This document shows, piece by piece, positions 8,501 through 16,707 of a DNA stretch of 28,852 bases; position 1 is the first letter of the stretch, and the number at the start of each line of letters is the position of its first letter. The position numbers were made by a program, and so were the translations under genes. The DNA is from an uncultured Pseudomonadota bacterium (lineage in GTDB: Bacteria > Pseudomonadota > Gammaproteobacteria > Xanthomonadales > Ahniellaceae), in NCBI GenBank assembly GCA_937996755.1, contig CALKUS010000283.1, positions 1 to 28,852 on the forward strand, in the 5' to 3' direction. The notes beneath the pieces are model-generated. The model had not been told where the DNA came from. It saw only the letters and a program-made list of their open reading frames with translations, and searched no databases.

Positions 8501-11500
8501 GGCGGCACCGCGAACGGCGGAGTCGATACGTCGGCCACGCAGACGTTCACGATCACGGTCAACGCCGTGAACGATGCGCCGGCCTTCACCGTCGGTTCGA
8601 ACCAGGTCGTCGACGAGGACGCCGGCGCGCAGACGGTGAATCCGTGGGCGGCCGGCATCAGCGCCGGCCCGGCGAACGAGTCGGGGCAGACGGTGGCGTT
8701 CAACATCACGGGCAACACGAACGCCGCGCTGTTCGGCGCCGGCCCGGCCGTGTCGCCGACGGGCGTGCTCACCTACACACCCGCCGCGAACGCGACCGGC
8801 ACCGCGACCATCACGCTGGCCATCCAGGACAACGGCGGCACTGCGAACGGCGGCATCGATACATCGGCCACGCAGAGCTTCACGATCACCGTGAACGCCG
8901 TGAACGATGCGCCCAGCTTCACCGCCGGACCGAACCAGACGGTCGCCGAGGACGCCGGGGCGCAGACGGTCAATCCGTGGGCGACGGCGATCAGCCCGGG
9001 GCCGGCGAACGAAGCCGGCCAGACGGTGACGTTCAACGTCACCGGCAACACGAATGCGGCGCTGTTCGCCGCGGGTCCCGCCGTCTCGCCGACCGGCGTG
9101 CTCACCTACACGCCCGCCGCGAACGCGAGCGGCGTCGCCACGATCACGGTCGTCGCGCAGGACAACGGCGGCACGGCGAACGGCGGCGTCGACACGTCCG
9201 GCGCGCAGTCGTTCACGATCACGGTCACGGCCGTCAACGACGCGCCGGTCAACACCGTGCCCGCGACGCAACAGGTGGCCGCGTCCGGCACGCTCGCGCT
9301 CTCCGCCGCCAACGCGCCGAGCGTCGCCGACGTCGACGCGGGGGCCGGCAACGTGCAGGTCACGATCAGCGTGCCGGCCGGTAACGGCAGCTTCGTGCCG
9401 GCCGCCTCGGCGGCGACGGTCACGGGCTCGGGCACGAACAGCGTGCAGGTCACCGGTACGGTCGCAGTCGTCAACACCGCGTTGAACGGCATCACGTACA
9501 CCGCGCCGAACACGACCGCGGCGATCCTGGTCACCATGGCGACTTCCGACCTCGGCAACACCGGTTCCGGCGGGGCGCAAACCGACACCGACACGTTCAC
9601 GATCAACGTCGACCAGCCGCCGACGATCACCGCGACCGTGCCGGCGGACACGGCGGTGAACGTCGATCCGACGGCCAACCTCACGGTGTCCTTCAGCGAG
9701 AGCGTGAACTTCGCGGCCGGCAATTTCGCCGTCGCGTGCGGGGCCACGACGTTCACGCTCGGCGTGGCGGGCAGCGGCACCAACCTGGCAACGATCAACC
9801 CGACGACCGACCTCACGCCCGGCACCACGTGCACGCTGACGGTCACCGGCACCGGCATCACCGACGTCGACCTCGTCGACCCGGCCGGTGCGATCGAAGT
9901 GGGCGGTACGCTGGTGGTTTCGTTCCAGACGCGCTCGGTGGCGAACGACGACACGTTCACGGGCACGCCCAACCTCACGCTGGCCACGCCGAGCGCTGCG
10001 GCGCCGAACAACTTCACGATCTACACGAACGACCTGCTCGGTCCGTCCCTCGTGACGGGCTACGGCTCGAACAACCCGGCCGGCACCTGCAACACCGTCG
10101 CACCGCCCGCCACCACGGCGACGTCCGGCGGCGGCACGATCTCGATCGTCGCGGCAACCGGCAGCTTCACGTACACGCCGCCGCCGGGTGCGCGCAATAC
10201 CGCCGACAGCTTCTGCTACACGATCACCGGTGGCGATACCGCCGTCGTGACCATCAACCTGCAGAACCAGGCCGCGATCTGGTTCGTCGACCCGACGGCG
10301 GGTGCGGGCGGCAACGGCACGCAGGGCGCGCCGTTCCAGAACATCGGCAGCGGCGCCGGCACCTTCGCGAGCGCGGCCGGCGACCTCGCGGGCGACACCG
10401 TGTTCGTGGCGGACGGCGCCGGAACCTGCGGCGTCACGCTGCTCAACAACCAGATCGTCGTCGGCGACGGCTCGAGCGGCACGCTCGGGGCGATCTCGGG
10501 CGTCACGCCGGTGTCCGGTTCGACGCTGCCGACGTTCTCCGGCACCGATCCCGTGCTCACCGCTGCGGCAGGCAGCTGCATCACGCTGGGCAGCGGCAAC
10601 ACGGTGCGCGGCCTGACCATCGGCAACAGCGCGGTCAACGACATCCTCGCGGCCGGCCCCTACGGCACGTTCACGATCACGGAGGCGACGCTCAACGGCA
10701 CGGGCACGGCGCTGAACCTGACGAACGGCACGCTGGCCGCGACACTCGACGACCTCGACGTCACGTCGAGCACCGGCGCCGGCATCTCGATCTCGACGAG
10801 CGCCGGCTCCCTCACCACGGCTGGTGCGACGACGGGCATCGCCGGCATCACGACGCAGGGCATCCTGGTCAGCGGGTCGACCGGCAACTTCAACTTCGGC
10901 AACGTGACGGTCACGGGCGGCACGGACGGCGTCAGCCTGCAGAACAACTCGGCCGGCACGCGAACGTTCGGCACGCTGAACGTGTCCGGCGGCAGCGGCA
11001 GTGCGTTCCTCCACGCCGTCGGTGGCGGCAATGTCACGGTGACCGGCAATGCGACGCTCACGAGCGCCCTCAACCCGATAGACATCCAGAACGCGGCGAA
11101 CGGAACGACGATCAGCTTCAACGGCGGCGGCAACACCGTCTCGAAGACGACGTCCGGCGGCGCGGGCGTGAACTGGGGCGGCACGAACACGGGCGCGACG
11201 CTCGGCTTCGCGTCACTGGCGCTCACTGCGTCGAACGGCTCCGGACTGGTCGCGGCGGGCGGCGGCACGATCAACGTCACGACCGGCTCGATCGCCGCCA
11301 CCGGAAGCGCGGGCCAGGTCGCGCCCGCGATCAACGCGAACGGGGTGACCTTCGGCGCCACGTTCACGAGCGTGTCGTCGACCAACAGCAACAACGGCAC
11401 GGGCAACGGCGTGACGCTCACGAACGTGCTCGGCACGCTCACGATGAACGGCGGCACGATCGACACCGCGGCGGGCACCGACTTCGTGATCAGCGGCGGC

Positions 11501-13315
11501 ACCGCGAACGTCACGTACGCCGGCGCCATCACCGACGACCAGGGGCAATTGGTGAACGTCAACGGCGCGACCGGCGGCACCAAGCTGTTCTCGGGTCCGA
11601 TCACCGACGGCAACGACGGCGACGGCAACGGCATTTCGCTGGCTTCGAACACGGGCGCGACGATCAACTTCACCGGCGGCCTCACCCTGTCGACCGGCGC
11701 GAACGCCGCGTTCAGCGCGACGGGCGGAGGCACGATCAGCGCGACGCAGAACAACACGTCGATCGTGAACACCCTCGCGACGACGAGCGCGACGGCGCTC
11801 GCCGTGACCAACACGACGATCGGCGCGAACGACCTCGTGTTCCGCAGCATCGCGGCGAACGGCGCGGCGCGCGGCATCTCGCTCGTCAATACCGGTGCGA
11901 GCGGCGGCCTCACGGTCACCGGCGTGGATGGGCCGGATGCCGATGCGTTCCCGGACGCCGGCTCCGGCGGCACCATCCAGAACACGTCGACGCGCGGTGC
12001 GGAGTTCGTCAGCGCGGCGCAGGTGAACCTGACCGCGATGAACTTCACCAATGCCGCGACGGCCGACTTCCCGGCTGCCCCGACCGGCCTGTCCACGGGC
12101 GTCAACACGGCGGACAACGCGGCCGTGCACCTGCAGTACGTCACGCAGGCGACGCTCGATCGCGTGTCCATCACGGGCAGCGCCGAGCACGGCATCAACG
12201 GTCACTTCGTCACCGACTTCGTGCTGTCGAACAGCACGTTGACGACCAACGGCAATGGTCCCGACGAAGACGGCATCCACTTCTTCAACATGCTCGGCAC
12301 CTCGGCGATCACGAACACGGCCGTTGCGACGAGCGGTGACGACAACATCAACATCCAGAACAACACTAACCTGACCCAGGCCGGCTTCGGTTCGACGTTG
12401 ACGCTGAACATCACGAACGGCAGCGCCAACGGCGGTGTCCTGGGCAGCGGCTACCTGATGGGCATCCGCGGCACGTCCACTGCCACGGTCACGGTCGCTG
12501 GCGTCACTGCCGACAACAACTTCAGCGGCGGCGTGGTGATCGACACGTTCGATACGGCTACCTCGACCATCGACGTGGGTACGAGCACGATCATCAACAA
12601 CAACGACGCGGTTTCGTTGAGCAGTAACAACGGCAATACGCGTTTCGACATCCACAACAACGTCAGCTTCGCGGGCACCGACTTCGGCCGCGTGAACATC
12701 CTGAAAGCCGCGTTCTCGACCGGCGGCACGTTGCAGGGCTTCATCCGCAACAACCCGATCGTCGTGGCGGACGGCCAGCCGGCGGACGGCATCTTCGTGT
12801 TCCAGGCCGGTGGCGGAACGCTCACGACGGCGATCACCGGGAACACGTTCGCCTATCGCGGCACGCAGCGCCCGATCAACATCCAGGGCGGCCAGGACGG
12901 TGCGGGCGTGCTGAACGCGACCGTGACGGGCAACAACATCGACATGCAGCTCGATGGCACGGGCAATGCCGTCACCGGCATCCTCGCGCAGGTCGCCGTG
13001 GCGTCGCCGAGCGGCGACGGTTCGTCCATGTGCGCCGACATCGGTGGAGCGGGCGCAGGCAACGTCTTCACGCATTCGCTCGGCGGCACCATGCCAGCGG
13101 GCGACATCCGCGTACGGCAGAGGTTTGCGACCGGAGTGCGATTGCCCGGCTATGTGGGAACCAATACCGACAACGCAGCCGTCGTCACCTACCTGACCGG
13201 GCGCAACACGCTGGTCAACGCGCCGACCGCCACGGTGACCAACGGCGTCGGCGTCGATGCCGGTGCACTGGGCTACTCCGGCGGTGCGGCGTGCCCGCAG
13301 CCGCTCTTCCCCTGA
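5510..13315 (+). CDS. Giant exported Ig/cadherin-repeat and beta-helix protein with mid-protein exosortase-like sorting segment
   Basis: A 2601-residue exported protein; its function is not recognised. ATG 5510 follows GGGGGAAG and starts a signal peptide likely cut at ALA|Q (residue 24). An N-terminal domain runs to about 150. Residues 156-178 form IPLFGLGG, a leucine-rich helix and KR, like the IPTL-type signal of exosortase H but internal; a second signal-like helix follows at 183-202, ending VALA|AN. I recall NCBI naming such proteins midcut-by-XrtH. Then come DGQVGDW (207-), one cadherin-like domain (about 262-357), eight 111-residue repeats (358-1244), further Ig-like domains (to about 1587) and a right-handed beta-helix region (about 1590-2590) rich in N, G, T and S. 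No C-terminal anchor or autotransporter barrel is seen. The tail-collar genes start 29 bp downstream on the same strand. Confidence 0.9.
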   Translation: MDRRFRAAALLSAFFGLFPVHALAQNSYDVYVDSNGANTGCTITLPGGTFAGADTRLTVTATSGAAPQVTGVSYAPCTGGTFGAPVPVSGAYPVGLNNGIGGSDVIELGASVQAVFQGSSSARFGFAAQNATGSDVLFTVNGGQGGPIGLGVAYSIPLFGLGGLLLLAALLLVVAKRASRHRLTLRLLAIGLLLTSGVALAANFIVDGQVGDWTGVPAAANDPLGDATNGSSNIDLRAAFLAVENGTVYFRIDVADLQNQAPVATPQAVTTNEDTAVTITLASTDLENDPRTYSIVTQPANGTLAAVTQVPPAGATVVYTPNADFNGTDTFTFRATDNQGAASAPATVTITVNAVNDRPTFTATNPPAVNEDAAAQSIAGWATFSAGPANESGQAVLAYTVGNVSNAALFSAAPAVAANGTLTYTPAANANGTSTFDVVVQDNGGTANGGFDTSTVQTFTITVGAVNDAPTFTAGPNQTVLEDAGPQTVNPWATAISAGPANEAGQVVSFNVTNNTNAALFSAGPAIAANGTLTYTPAADANGTATITLVAQDDGGTANGGVDTSAAQTFTITVTAVNDRPTLTAANPPAVNEDAGVQTLAAWATFVAGPANESAQAVVGYTVSNVSNAALFATPPAVANNGTLTYTPAANANGTSTFQVVVQDNGGTANGGLDTSLAQTFTITVNAVNDAPSFTAGPNQTVLEDAGAQTVNPWATAISPGPAGEAGQTVAFNVTGNTNAALFSAGPAIAANGTLTYTPAADANGVATITLVAQDNGGTANGGVDTSAPQSFTITVTAVNDRPTLTAANPPTVNEDSGAQSVPAWATFSPGPANEAGQAVLSYTVSNVSNAALFATPPAVANNGTLTYTLAANQSGTSTFDVVVRDNGGVANGGIDTSVTSTFTITVTGINDAPSFTAGPNQTVNEDAGAQTVNPWATAISAGPNEAGQTVAFNVTANTNVALFSAGPAVSPTGVLTYTPAANANGTATITLVLQDNGGTANGGVDTSATQTFTITVNAVNDAPAFTVGSNQVVDEDAGAQTVNPWAAGISAGPANESGQTVAFNITGNTNAALFGAGPAVSPTGVLTYTPAANATGTATITLAIQDNGGTANGGIDTSATQSFTITVNAVNDAPSFTAGPNQTVAEDAGAQTVNPWATAISPGPANEAGQTVTFNVTGNTNAALFAAGPAVSPTGVLTYTPAANASGVATITVVAQDNGGTANGGVDTSGAQSFTITVTAVNDAPVNTVPATQQVAASGTLALSAANAPSVADVDAGAGNVQVTISVPAGNGSFVPAASAATVTGSGTNSVQVTGTVAVVNTALNGITYTAPNTTAAILVTMATSDLGNTGSGGAQTDTDTFTINVDQPPTITATVPADTAVNVDPTANLTVSFSESVNFAAGNFAVACGATTFTLGVAGSGTNLATINPTTDLTPGTTCTLTVTGTGITDVDLVDPAGAIEVGGTLVVSFQTRSVANDDTFTGTPNLTLATPSAAAPNNFTIYTNDLLGPSLVTGYGSNNPAGTCNTVAPPATTATSGGGTISIVAATGSFTYTPPPGARNTADSFCYTITGGDTAVVTINLQNQAAIWFVDPTAGAGGNGTQGAPFQNIGSGAGTFASAAGDLAGDTVFVADGAGTCGVTLLNNQIVVGDGSSGTLGAISGVTPVSGSTLPTFSGTDPVLTAAAGSCITLGSGNTVRGLTIGNSAVNDILAAGPYGTFTITEATLNGTGTALNLTNGTLAATLDDLDVTSSTGAGISISTSAGSLTTAGATTGIAGITTQGILVSGSTGNFNFGNVTVTGGTDGVSLQNNSAGTRTFGTLNVSGGSGSAFLHAVGGGNVTVTGNATLTSALNPIDIQNAANGTTISFNGGGNTVSKTTSGGAGVNWGGTNTGATLGFASLALTASNGSGLVAAGGGTINVTTGSIAATGSAGQVAPAINANGVTFGATFTSVSSTNSNNGTGNGVTLTNVLGTLTMNGGTIDTAAGTDFVISGGTANVTYAGAITDDQGQLVNVNGATGGTKLFSGPITDGNDGDGNGISLASNTGATINFTGGLTLSTGANAAFSATGGGTISATQNNTSIVNTLATTSATALAVTNTTIGANDLVFRSIAANGAARGISLVNTGASGGLTVTGVDGPDADAFPDAGSGGTIQNTSTRGAEFVSAAQVNLTAMNFTNAATADFPAAPTGLSTGVNTADNAAVHLQYVTQATLDRVSITGSAEHGINGHFVTDFVLSNSTLTTNGNGPDEDGIHFFNMLGTSAITNTAVATSGDDNINIQNNTNLTQAGFGSTLTLNITNGSANGGVLGSGYLMGIRGTSTATVTVAGVTADNNFSGGVVIDTFDTATSTIDVGTSTIINNNDAVSLSSNNGNTRFDIHNNVSFAGTDFGRVNILKAAFSTGGTLQGFIRNNPIVVADGQPADGIFVFQAGGGTLTTAITGNTFAYRGTQRPINIQGGQDGAGVLNATVTGNNIDMQLDGTGNAVTGILAQVAVASPSGDGSSMCADIGGAGAGNVFTHSLGGTMPAGDIRVRQRFATGVRLPGYVGTNTDNAAVVTYLTGRNTLVNAPTATVTNGVGVDAGALGYSGGAACPQPLFP
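6581..9241 (+). repeat. Eight tandem 333-bp Ig/cadherin-like repeats, two alternating types
   Basis: Units start at 6581, 6914, 7247, 7580, 7913, 8246, 8576 and 8909. All are 333 bp except the sixth (330 bp), which has lost one Ala codon (GPNEAG instead of GPANEAG). Type A (units 1, 3, 5) begins RPTxTAxNPP; type B (units 2, 4, 6, 7, 8) begins APxFTxGxNQ. Every unit ends in FTITVxxxND. The order A-B-A-B-A-B-B-B suggests growth first by 666-bp pairs, then by single B units. Confidence 0.92.
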
Positions 13316-13343
13316 TCAGCAGCACGCACCGGAGACCACGCCC

Positions 13344-13844
13344 ATGGGCACGCCATTCCTCGGTGAGGTGAAGATGGTGTCGTTCAACTTCGCGCCGCAG
13401 GGCTGGGCGCTCTGCAACGGCCAGCAATTGCCGATCAACCAGAACCAGGCGCTGTTCTCGCTGTTCGGCACCACGTACGGCGGAAACGGTCAGACCACGT
13501 TCGCGCTGCCGGACCTGCGCGGTCGGGTGCCGTTGCACTTCGGTGCCGGCTTCGTGCTCGGGCAGCGCGGCGGCGAGGAGGCGCACACGCTCACGCAGGC
13601 GGAGATGCCGCAGCACACGCACTTCCTGCAGGGAAGCTCGACGACCGGAAACCAGCAGGCGGGCACCGGCAACGTATTCGGGACCGTCGCCGGGCGCATC
13701 TACGGCGATCCCGTGAATACGACGCTGCTGAACGCGCAAACGATCGGTGGATTCGGTGGCAGCCAGCCGCACCCGAACATGCAGCCGTTCCTCGTGCTGA
13801 ACTTCTGCGTCGCGCTGCAGGGCGTGTTCCCGAGCCAGAACTAG
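13344..13844 (+). CDS. Tail-collar / MdpB-like protein, copy 1
   Basis: A 166-residue protein of the phage tail collar family (microcystin-dependent protein, MdpB type). Start ATG 13344 with GGAG at 13331-13334. The N-terminal signature reads GEVKMVSFNFAPQGWALCNG, then a YGGNGQTTF-LPDLRGR turn. The middle has PQHTH, and the C-terminus has GGSQPHPN-MQPFLVLNFCVAL. No signal peptide is seen. No capsid, terminase, integrase or other tail genes are near, so this is not an ordinary prophage. It directly follows the giant beta-helix gene (28-bp gap) and is the first of three tandem paralogues. Role unknown; members of the family are thought of as trimeric fibre tips in phages, but chromosomal triplets like this lack a described job. 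Confidence 0.9.
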   Translation: MGTPFLGEVKMVSFNFAPQGWALCNGQQLPINQNQALFSLFGTTYGGNGQTTFALPDLRGRVPLHFGAGFVLGQRGGEEAHTLTQAEMPQHTHFLQGSSTTGNQQAGTGNVFGTVAGRIYGDPVNTTLLNAQTIGGFGGSQPHPNMQPFLVLNFCVALQGVFPSQN

Positions 13845-13853
13845 GAGAGCCGC

Positions 13854-14375
13854 ATGTCGCAGCCTTATATCGGCGAGATCCGGATGTTCGGGGGCAACTT
13901 CGCTCCCGCAGGCTGGGAGTTCTGCCACGGGCAGCTGATCCCGATCTCCGAGAACGAAACCCTCTTCAACCTGATCGGCACGACCTACGGTGGCGACGGC
14001 CAGAGCACGTTCGCACTGCCCGACCTCCGTGGCCGGCTTCCGATCCACGCGGGCACGAACCCGCAGACCGGGACGACCTACCAGCTGGCCCAGACGGGTG
14101 GCGTGGAGGAAGTGACGCTGACTGCCGGGCAGACTCCGGCGCACACGCATCCGATGATCGGCACCGTCAACGTGGGACAGGACTCGAGCCCTGCCGGCAA
14201 GGTCGTGGCCCAGACGAGTGGTGGGGCGTTGCTGTACATCCAGGACGTGCCCGACGCGTCGCTCGCGACGCAGTCGATGACCACCGTCGGCGGCAGCCAG
14301 CCGCACACGAACTTCCAGCCGTACCTCTGCGTGAACTTCATCATCTCGATGTTCGGCATCTTCCCGCACACCTGA
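13854..14375 (+). CDS. Tail-collar / MdpB-like protein, copy 2
   Basis: A 173-residue paralogue of the preceding gene, nine bases after its stop, with GGAG at 13843-13846. It shares GEIRMFGGNFAPAGWEFCHG, the YGGDGQSTFALPDLRGR turn, PAHTHP in the middle and a GGSQPHTN-QPYLCVNFIIS end. The middle (about 90-140) is the least conserved part between the three copies, as expected if it forms a variable tip or surface loop. It is presumably co-transcribed with its neighbours and may assemble with them as a hetero-oligomer; that is inference. Confidence 0.9.
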   Translation: MSQPYIGEIRMFGGNFAPAGWEFCHGQLIPISENETLFNLIGTTYGGDGQSTFALPDLRGRLPIHAGTNPQTGTTYQLAQTGGVEEVTLTAGQTPAHTHPMIGTVNVGQDSSPAGKVVAQTSGGALLYIQDVPDASLATQSMTTVGGSQPHTNFQPYLCVNFIISMFGIFPHT

Positions 14376-14384
14376 GGTCCAGCC

Positions 14385-14909
14385 ATGTCTTCTCCCTTCG
14401 TCGCCGAGATCCGCATGTTCGGCTGCAATTTCGCCCCGACCGGCTGGGCCTTCTGCAACGGACAGCTGCTGCCCATCTCGCAGAACACTGCGCTGTTCTC
14501 GTTGCTCGGCACCGTTTACGGCGGCAACGGCCAGTCCACGTTCGGGCTGCCCGACCTGCAGGGCAACGCGCCGATGCACCCCGACCAGGGGCCCGGGCTG
14601 TCGCAACATGTCCTCGGGGAAACGGGCGGCGCTTCGACGGTCACCTTGCTGGAGTCGGAAATTCCGGTGCACAACCACGCGGTGCGGATCCACGACATCG
14701 ATCTCGCGGAGCTGAACGCACCTGCGCAGAATCGTTCGTTGGCGCAGTCGGCGAACGCGAACGCGTACGTTGCGCCGGGCAGCTTCGTCACGATGTCGCC
14801 GCAGGCGTTGACTCCGGCGGGCAGCAGCTTTCCGCACAACAACCTGATGCCCTACCTGGTCATCAACTTCTGCATCGCGTTGCAGGGCGTGTTCCCGCCG
14901 AGGCCGTGA
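14385..14909 (+). CDS. Tail-collar / MdpB-like protein, copy 3
   Basis: A 174-residue third paralogue, nine bases after copy 2. It keeps AEIRMFGCNFAPTGWAFCNG, YGGNGQSTF-LPDLQGN, PVHNHA and the C-terminal NLMPYLVINFCIALQG. The GR after LPDL is changed to GN and the GGSQPH motif to GSSFPH, so it is the most diverged copy. The stop is one base before the start of the Tat-signal gene, indicating tight translational linkage. Three such paralogues in a row, each about 170 residues, is a recurrent chromosomal arrangement as I recall it, with no known function. Confidence 0.9.
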   Translation: MSSPFVAEIRMFGCNFAPTGWAFCNGQLLPISQNTALFSLLGTVYGGNGQSTFGLPDLQGNAPMHPDQGPGLSQHVLGETGGASTVTLLESEIPVHNHAVRIHDIDLAELNAPAQNRSLAQSANANAYVAPGSFVTMSPQALTPAGSSFPHNNLMPYLVINFCIALQGVFPPRP

Positions 14910-14910
14910 A

Positions 14911-15591
14911 ATGACCAACCACGATTCCGCCGCGAAAATCTCGCGCCGCCAATTGCTGCGGGCCGCAGCAGGCACGGCTGCATACGCAGCGCTGCCGGCA
15001 TGGTCCGCGACGCGAAGCCGCGCGTCCGGCAGCGTGCCTGCGTCGTCCGCGTCGGTCGGTTACTGGATCGGTGGCCGCAATGCCGATCCGGCGCACCTGC
15101 GTGCCGGATGGCGCGACGCGTGCGCGTCGTCCGCGCGCCATGGATGCGTCGAGCCACTCCTCGACGAGCTCGTGGATGCCGCGAGCGTGCGCGGCGAGGC
15201 GGGCTCGTTCCGCGTTCGTGCGGTCGCACTCGCCAACGGCGACGCGCTCGCAGCCGTGCGCCTGCTCGCGCTTTACGGCACGGCGGCACACGAGCTGTGG
15301 GCCGCGTGGCGCGGCGGCGCTTCGTCGCCCGTGGCCACGCGCATGGTGTCGAACGACGGTGCGCCGCTCACGCTCGCGCTGCTCGATGCCGCTGGCGCGC
15401 GCGACGTGGCGCTTCCCGCGCGCGCCGGCACCTACGTGCTGGCGCTGGGCACGCAACGCGTCTCGTGGCGCCGCTGGTCGCTCGTCGCGCCTGATGCCGC
15501 ACGCCCGCTCGCGCGCGAAGTCGTGGCGCGTGCCGACGGCACGCGCATCGCGGCGCCTTACCTGCTCGTCGCGGTCGAGCGCCTGGGTTGA
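14911..15591 (+). CDS. Tat-exported protein of unknown function
   Basis: A 226-residue protein with a twin-arginine signal: KISRRQLLRAAAG at 9-21, then a short hydrophobic core and a likely cut near AWSA (about 33). The mature part shows no motif I recognise; it is alanine/arginine rich, with two cysteines (CASSARHGC) about 10 residues apart. Tat export suggests it folds, or binds a cofactor, before leaving the cytoplasm. It starts one base after the third tail-collar gene and ends four bases before the first GNAT, so it is the centre of one transcription unit. Its function is not known to me. Confidence 0.82.
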   Translation: MTNHDSAAKISRRQLLRAAAGTAAYAALPAWSATRSRASGSVPASSASVGYWIGGRNADPAHLRAGWRDACASSARHGCVEPLLDELVDAASVRGEAGSFRVRAVALANGDALAAVRLLALYGTAAHELWAAWRGGASSPVATRMVSNDGAPLTLALLDAAGARDVALPARAGTYVLALGTQRVSWRRWSLVAPDAARPLAREVVARADGTRIAAPYLLVAVERLG

Positions 15592-15595
15592 GCCC

Positions 15596-16159
15596 GTGGC
15601 GGCGGCGCGCGCAGGCACGGCGTTGGCGACCGCGCAGCGCGACGACGACGCGTCGTTCGCGGGCGCGCTGTCGGCGCGCCTGCCGGCGCTCCGGTTCCGG
15701 CCGATCGCCGCTGCCGACCACCCGTTCCTGCGCGAGCTCTACGCCGCCGTGCGCCGCGATGAGCTCGCGCCGGTGCCCTGGCCCGACGACGCCAAGGCGG
15801 CGTTCCTCGCCGACCAGTTCCGGCTGCAGCACGCGCACTACACGACGTATTTCCCCGACGCGGAGCTCCTGCTCATCACGCGCGCGGGCGAGCCGATCGG
15901 CCGCATCTACCTGCATCGCAGCGCGCCGGAGATCTGCGTGATGGAGGTATCGCTGCTCGAAGTCGAGCGCGGCCGCGGCCTCGGTCGGGCGCTGCTCGAT
16001 ACGGTGCTCGACATGGCGACGCACGAGCGTCGCGCCGTGACGCTGCACGTCGAGCCGAACAATCGCGCACGCCACCTCTACGAACGCCTCGGTTTCGTCG
16101 CCGCGCCGCTCGAAGGCGCCTACGTACCGATGCGCTGGACGCCCGGGGCGATCCCGTGA
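15596..16159 (+). CDS. GNAT family N-acetyltransferase, copy 1 of a tandem pair
   Basis: A 187-residue acetyltransferase. GTG 15596 is chosen because it is the first start after the upstream stop; the conserved part begins at about residue 31 (LRFRPIAAADHPFL). The acetyl-CoA loop is canonical, VERGRGLGRALL (R125-G130), and the end has HVEPNNRARHLYERLGF. Compared with ordinary GNATs it has an extra acidic and tryptophan segment, PVPWPDDAKAAFLADQF, shared with the next gene. The two are clear paralogues. The stop overlaps the next start (GTGA). The target is unknown; the location suggests a protein of this cluster. Confidence 0.87.
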   Translation: MAAARAGTALATAQRDDDASFAGALSARLPALRFRPIAAADHPFLRELYAAVRRDELAPVPWPDDAKAAFLADQFRLQHAHYTTYFPDAELLLITRAGEPIGRIYLHRSAPEICVMEVSLLEVERGRGLGRALLDTVLDMATHERRAVTLHVEPNNRARHLYERLGFVAAPLEGAYVPMRWTPGAIP

Positions 16160-16668
16160 CGCAGGCGTTCCACAGTCCATCGCTGTTCCGCCCGACGGGC
16201 GTCAACTTCCGTTCCGTCGGCCCCGCCGACGAGCCGTTCCTGGCCGGCCTGCATGCATCGCGTCGCCACGACGCGCTCACGCAGGTCGATTGGCCGCCGG
16301 AGCAGAAGGCGAAGTTCCTGCTCGACGAGCTGCGCGAGGAGGAGGCGCATTTCGCGGAGCACTATCCCGGCATCGAGCGGCTGGTGGTGGAGCTCGGCAC
16401 GCTGCCGATCGGGCGCGTCTACGTGCAGCGCGTGCTCGGCGAGATCAGGCTGCTCGACATCGCGCTCACGCCGCGCGCGCGCAACTGCAACATCGGCACG
16501 TCGCTGATGCGCGAGCTGCTGAACGAATCGCGCGCGACGGGCGCACGCATCGTCGTGCACGTGGAGCCCGACAATGCCGCGAAGCGGCTGTTCGCGCGCC
16601 TGGGCTTCGCGATGCTCGAGCATCGCGAAGGCTACGACTTCATGGCCTGGGACCCGGCCATTTCCTGA
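16156..16668 (+). CDS. GNAT family N-acetyltransferase, copy 2 with altered acetyl-CoA loop
   Basis: A 170-residue paralogue of the preceding GNAT, coupled to it by a GTGA overlap. It shares VDWPPEQKAKFLLDEL and HVEPDNAAKRLFARLGF. The acetyl-CoA loop reads RARNCNIGTSLM, so the first glycine of the usual R/Q-x-x-G-x-G/A is an asparagine (N112). Whether this copy still binds acetyl-CoA is open; it may have a partner or regulatory role beside copy 1. It is the last + strand gene of the tail-collar operon and converges on a small minus-strand gene 39 bp away. Confidence 0.86.
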   Translation: MTQAFHSPSLFRPTGVNFRSVGPADEPFLAGLHASRRHDALTQVDWPPEQKAKFLLDELREEEAHFAEHYPGIERLVVELGTLPIGRVYVQRVLGEIRLLDIALTPRARNCNIGTSLMRELLNESRATGARIVVHVEPDNAAKRLFARLGFAMLEHREGYDFMAWDPAIS

Positions 16669-16707
16669 GCTCTGCGTCCGCGACCGGCGCTGCCGGCCGC
16701 GCTCCGC

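Noticed and set aside
6581..9241. CRISPR-like or satellite array
   Set aside because: The 333-bp period is in frame and encodes Ig/cadherin-like domains; there are no short repeats with unique spacers.
4292..11014. A 2240-codon open frame on the minus strand opposite the giant gene
   Set aside because: Arginine-, glycine- and valine-rich low-complexity translation, typical of the antisense of a very GC-rich repetitive gene; it also crosses ilvE out of frame. Only its last 23 codons, starting at their own ATG, carry a meaningful motif.
11213..13075. A 620-codon minus-strand frame opposite the beta-helix region
   Set aside because: Composition is shadow-like (R, V, G, D), with no domain, and the opposite strand has a clear continuous protein.
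13344..14909. Prophage remnant, because of the tail-collar annotation
   Set aside because: No capsid, terminase, portal, integrase or lysis gene is nearby, base composition matches the neighbours, and the three genes are intact paralogues in an operon with non-phage genes.
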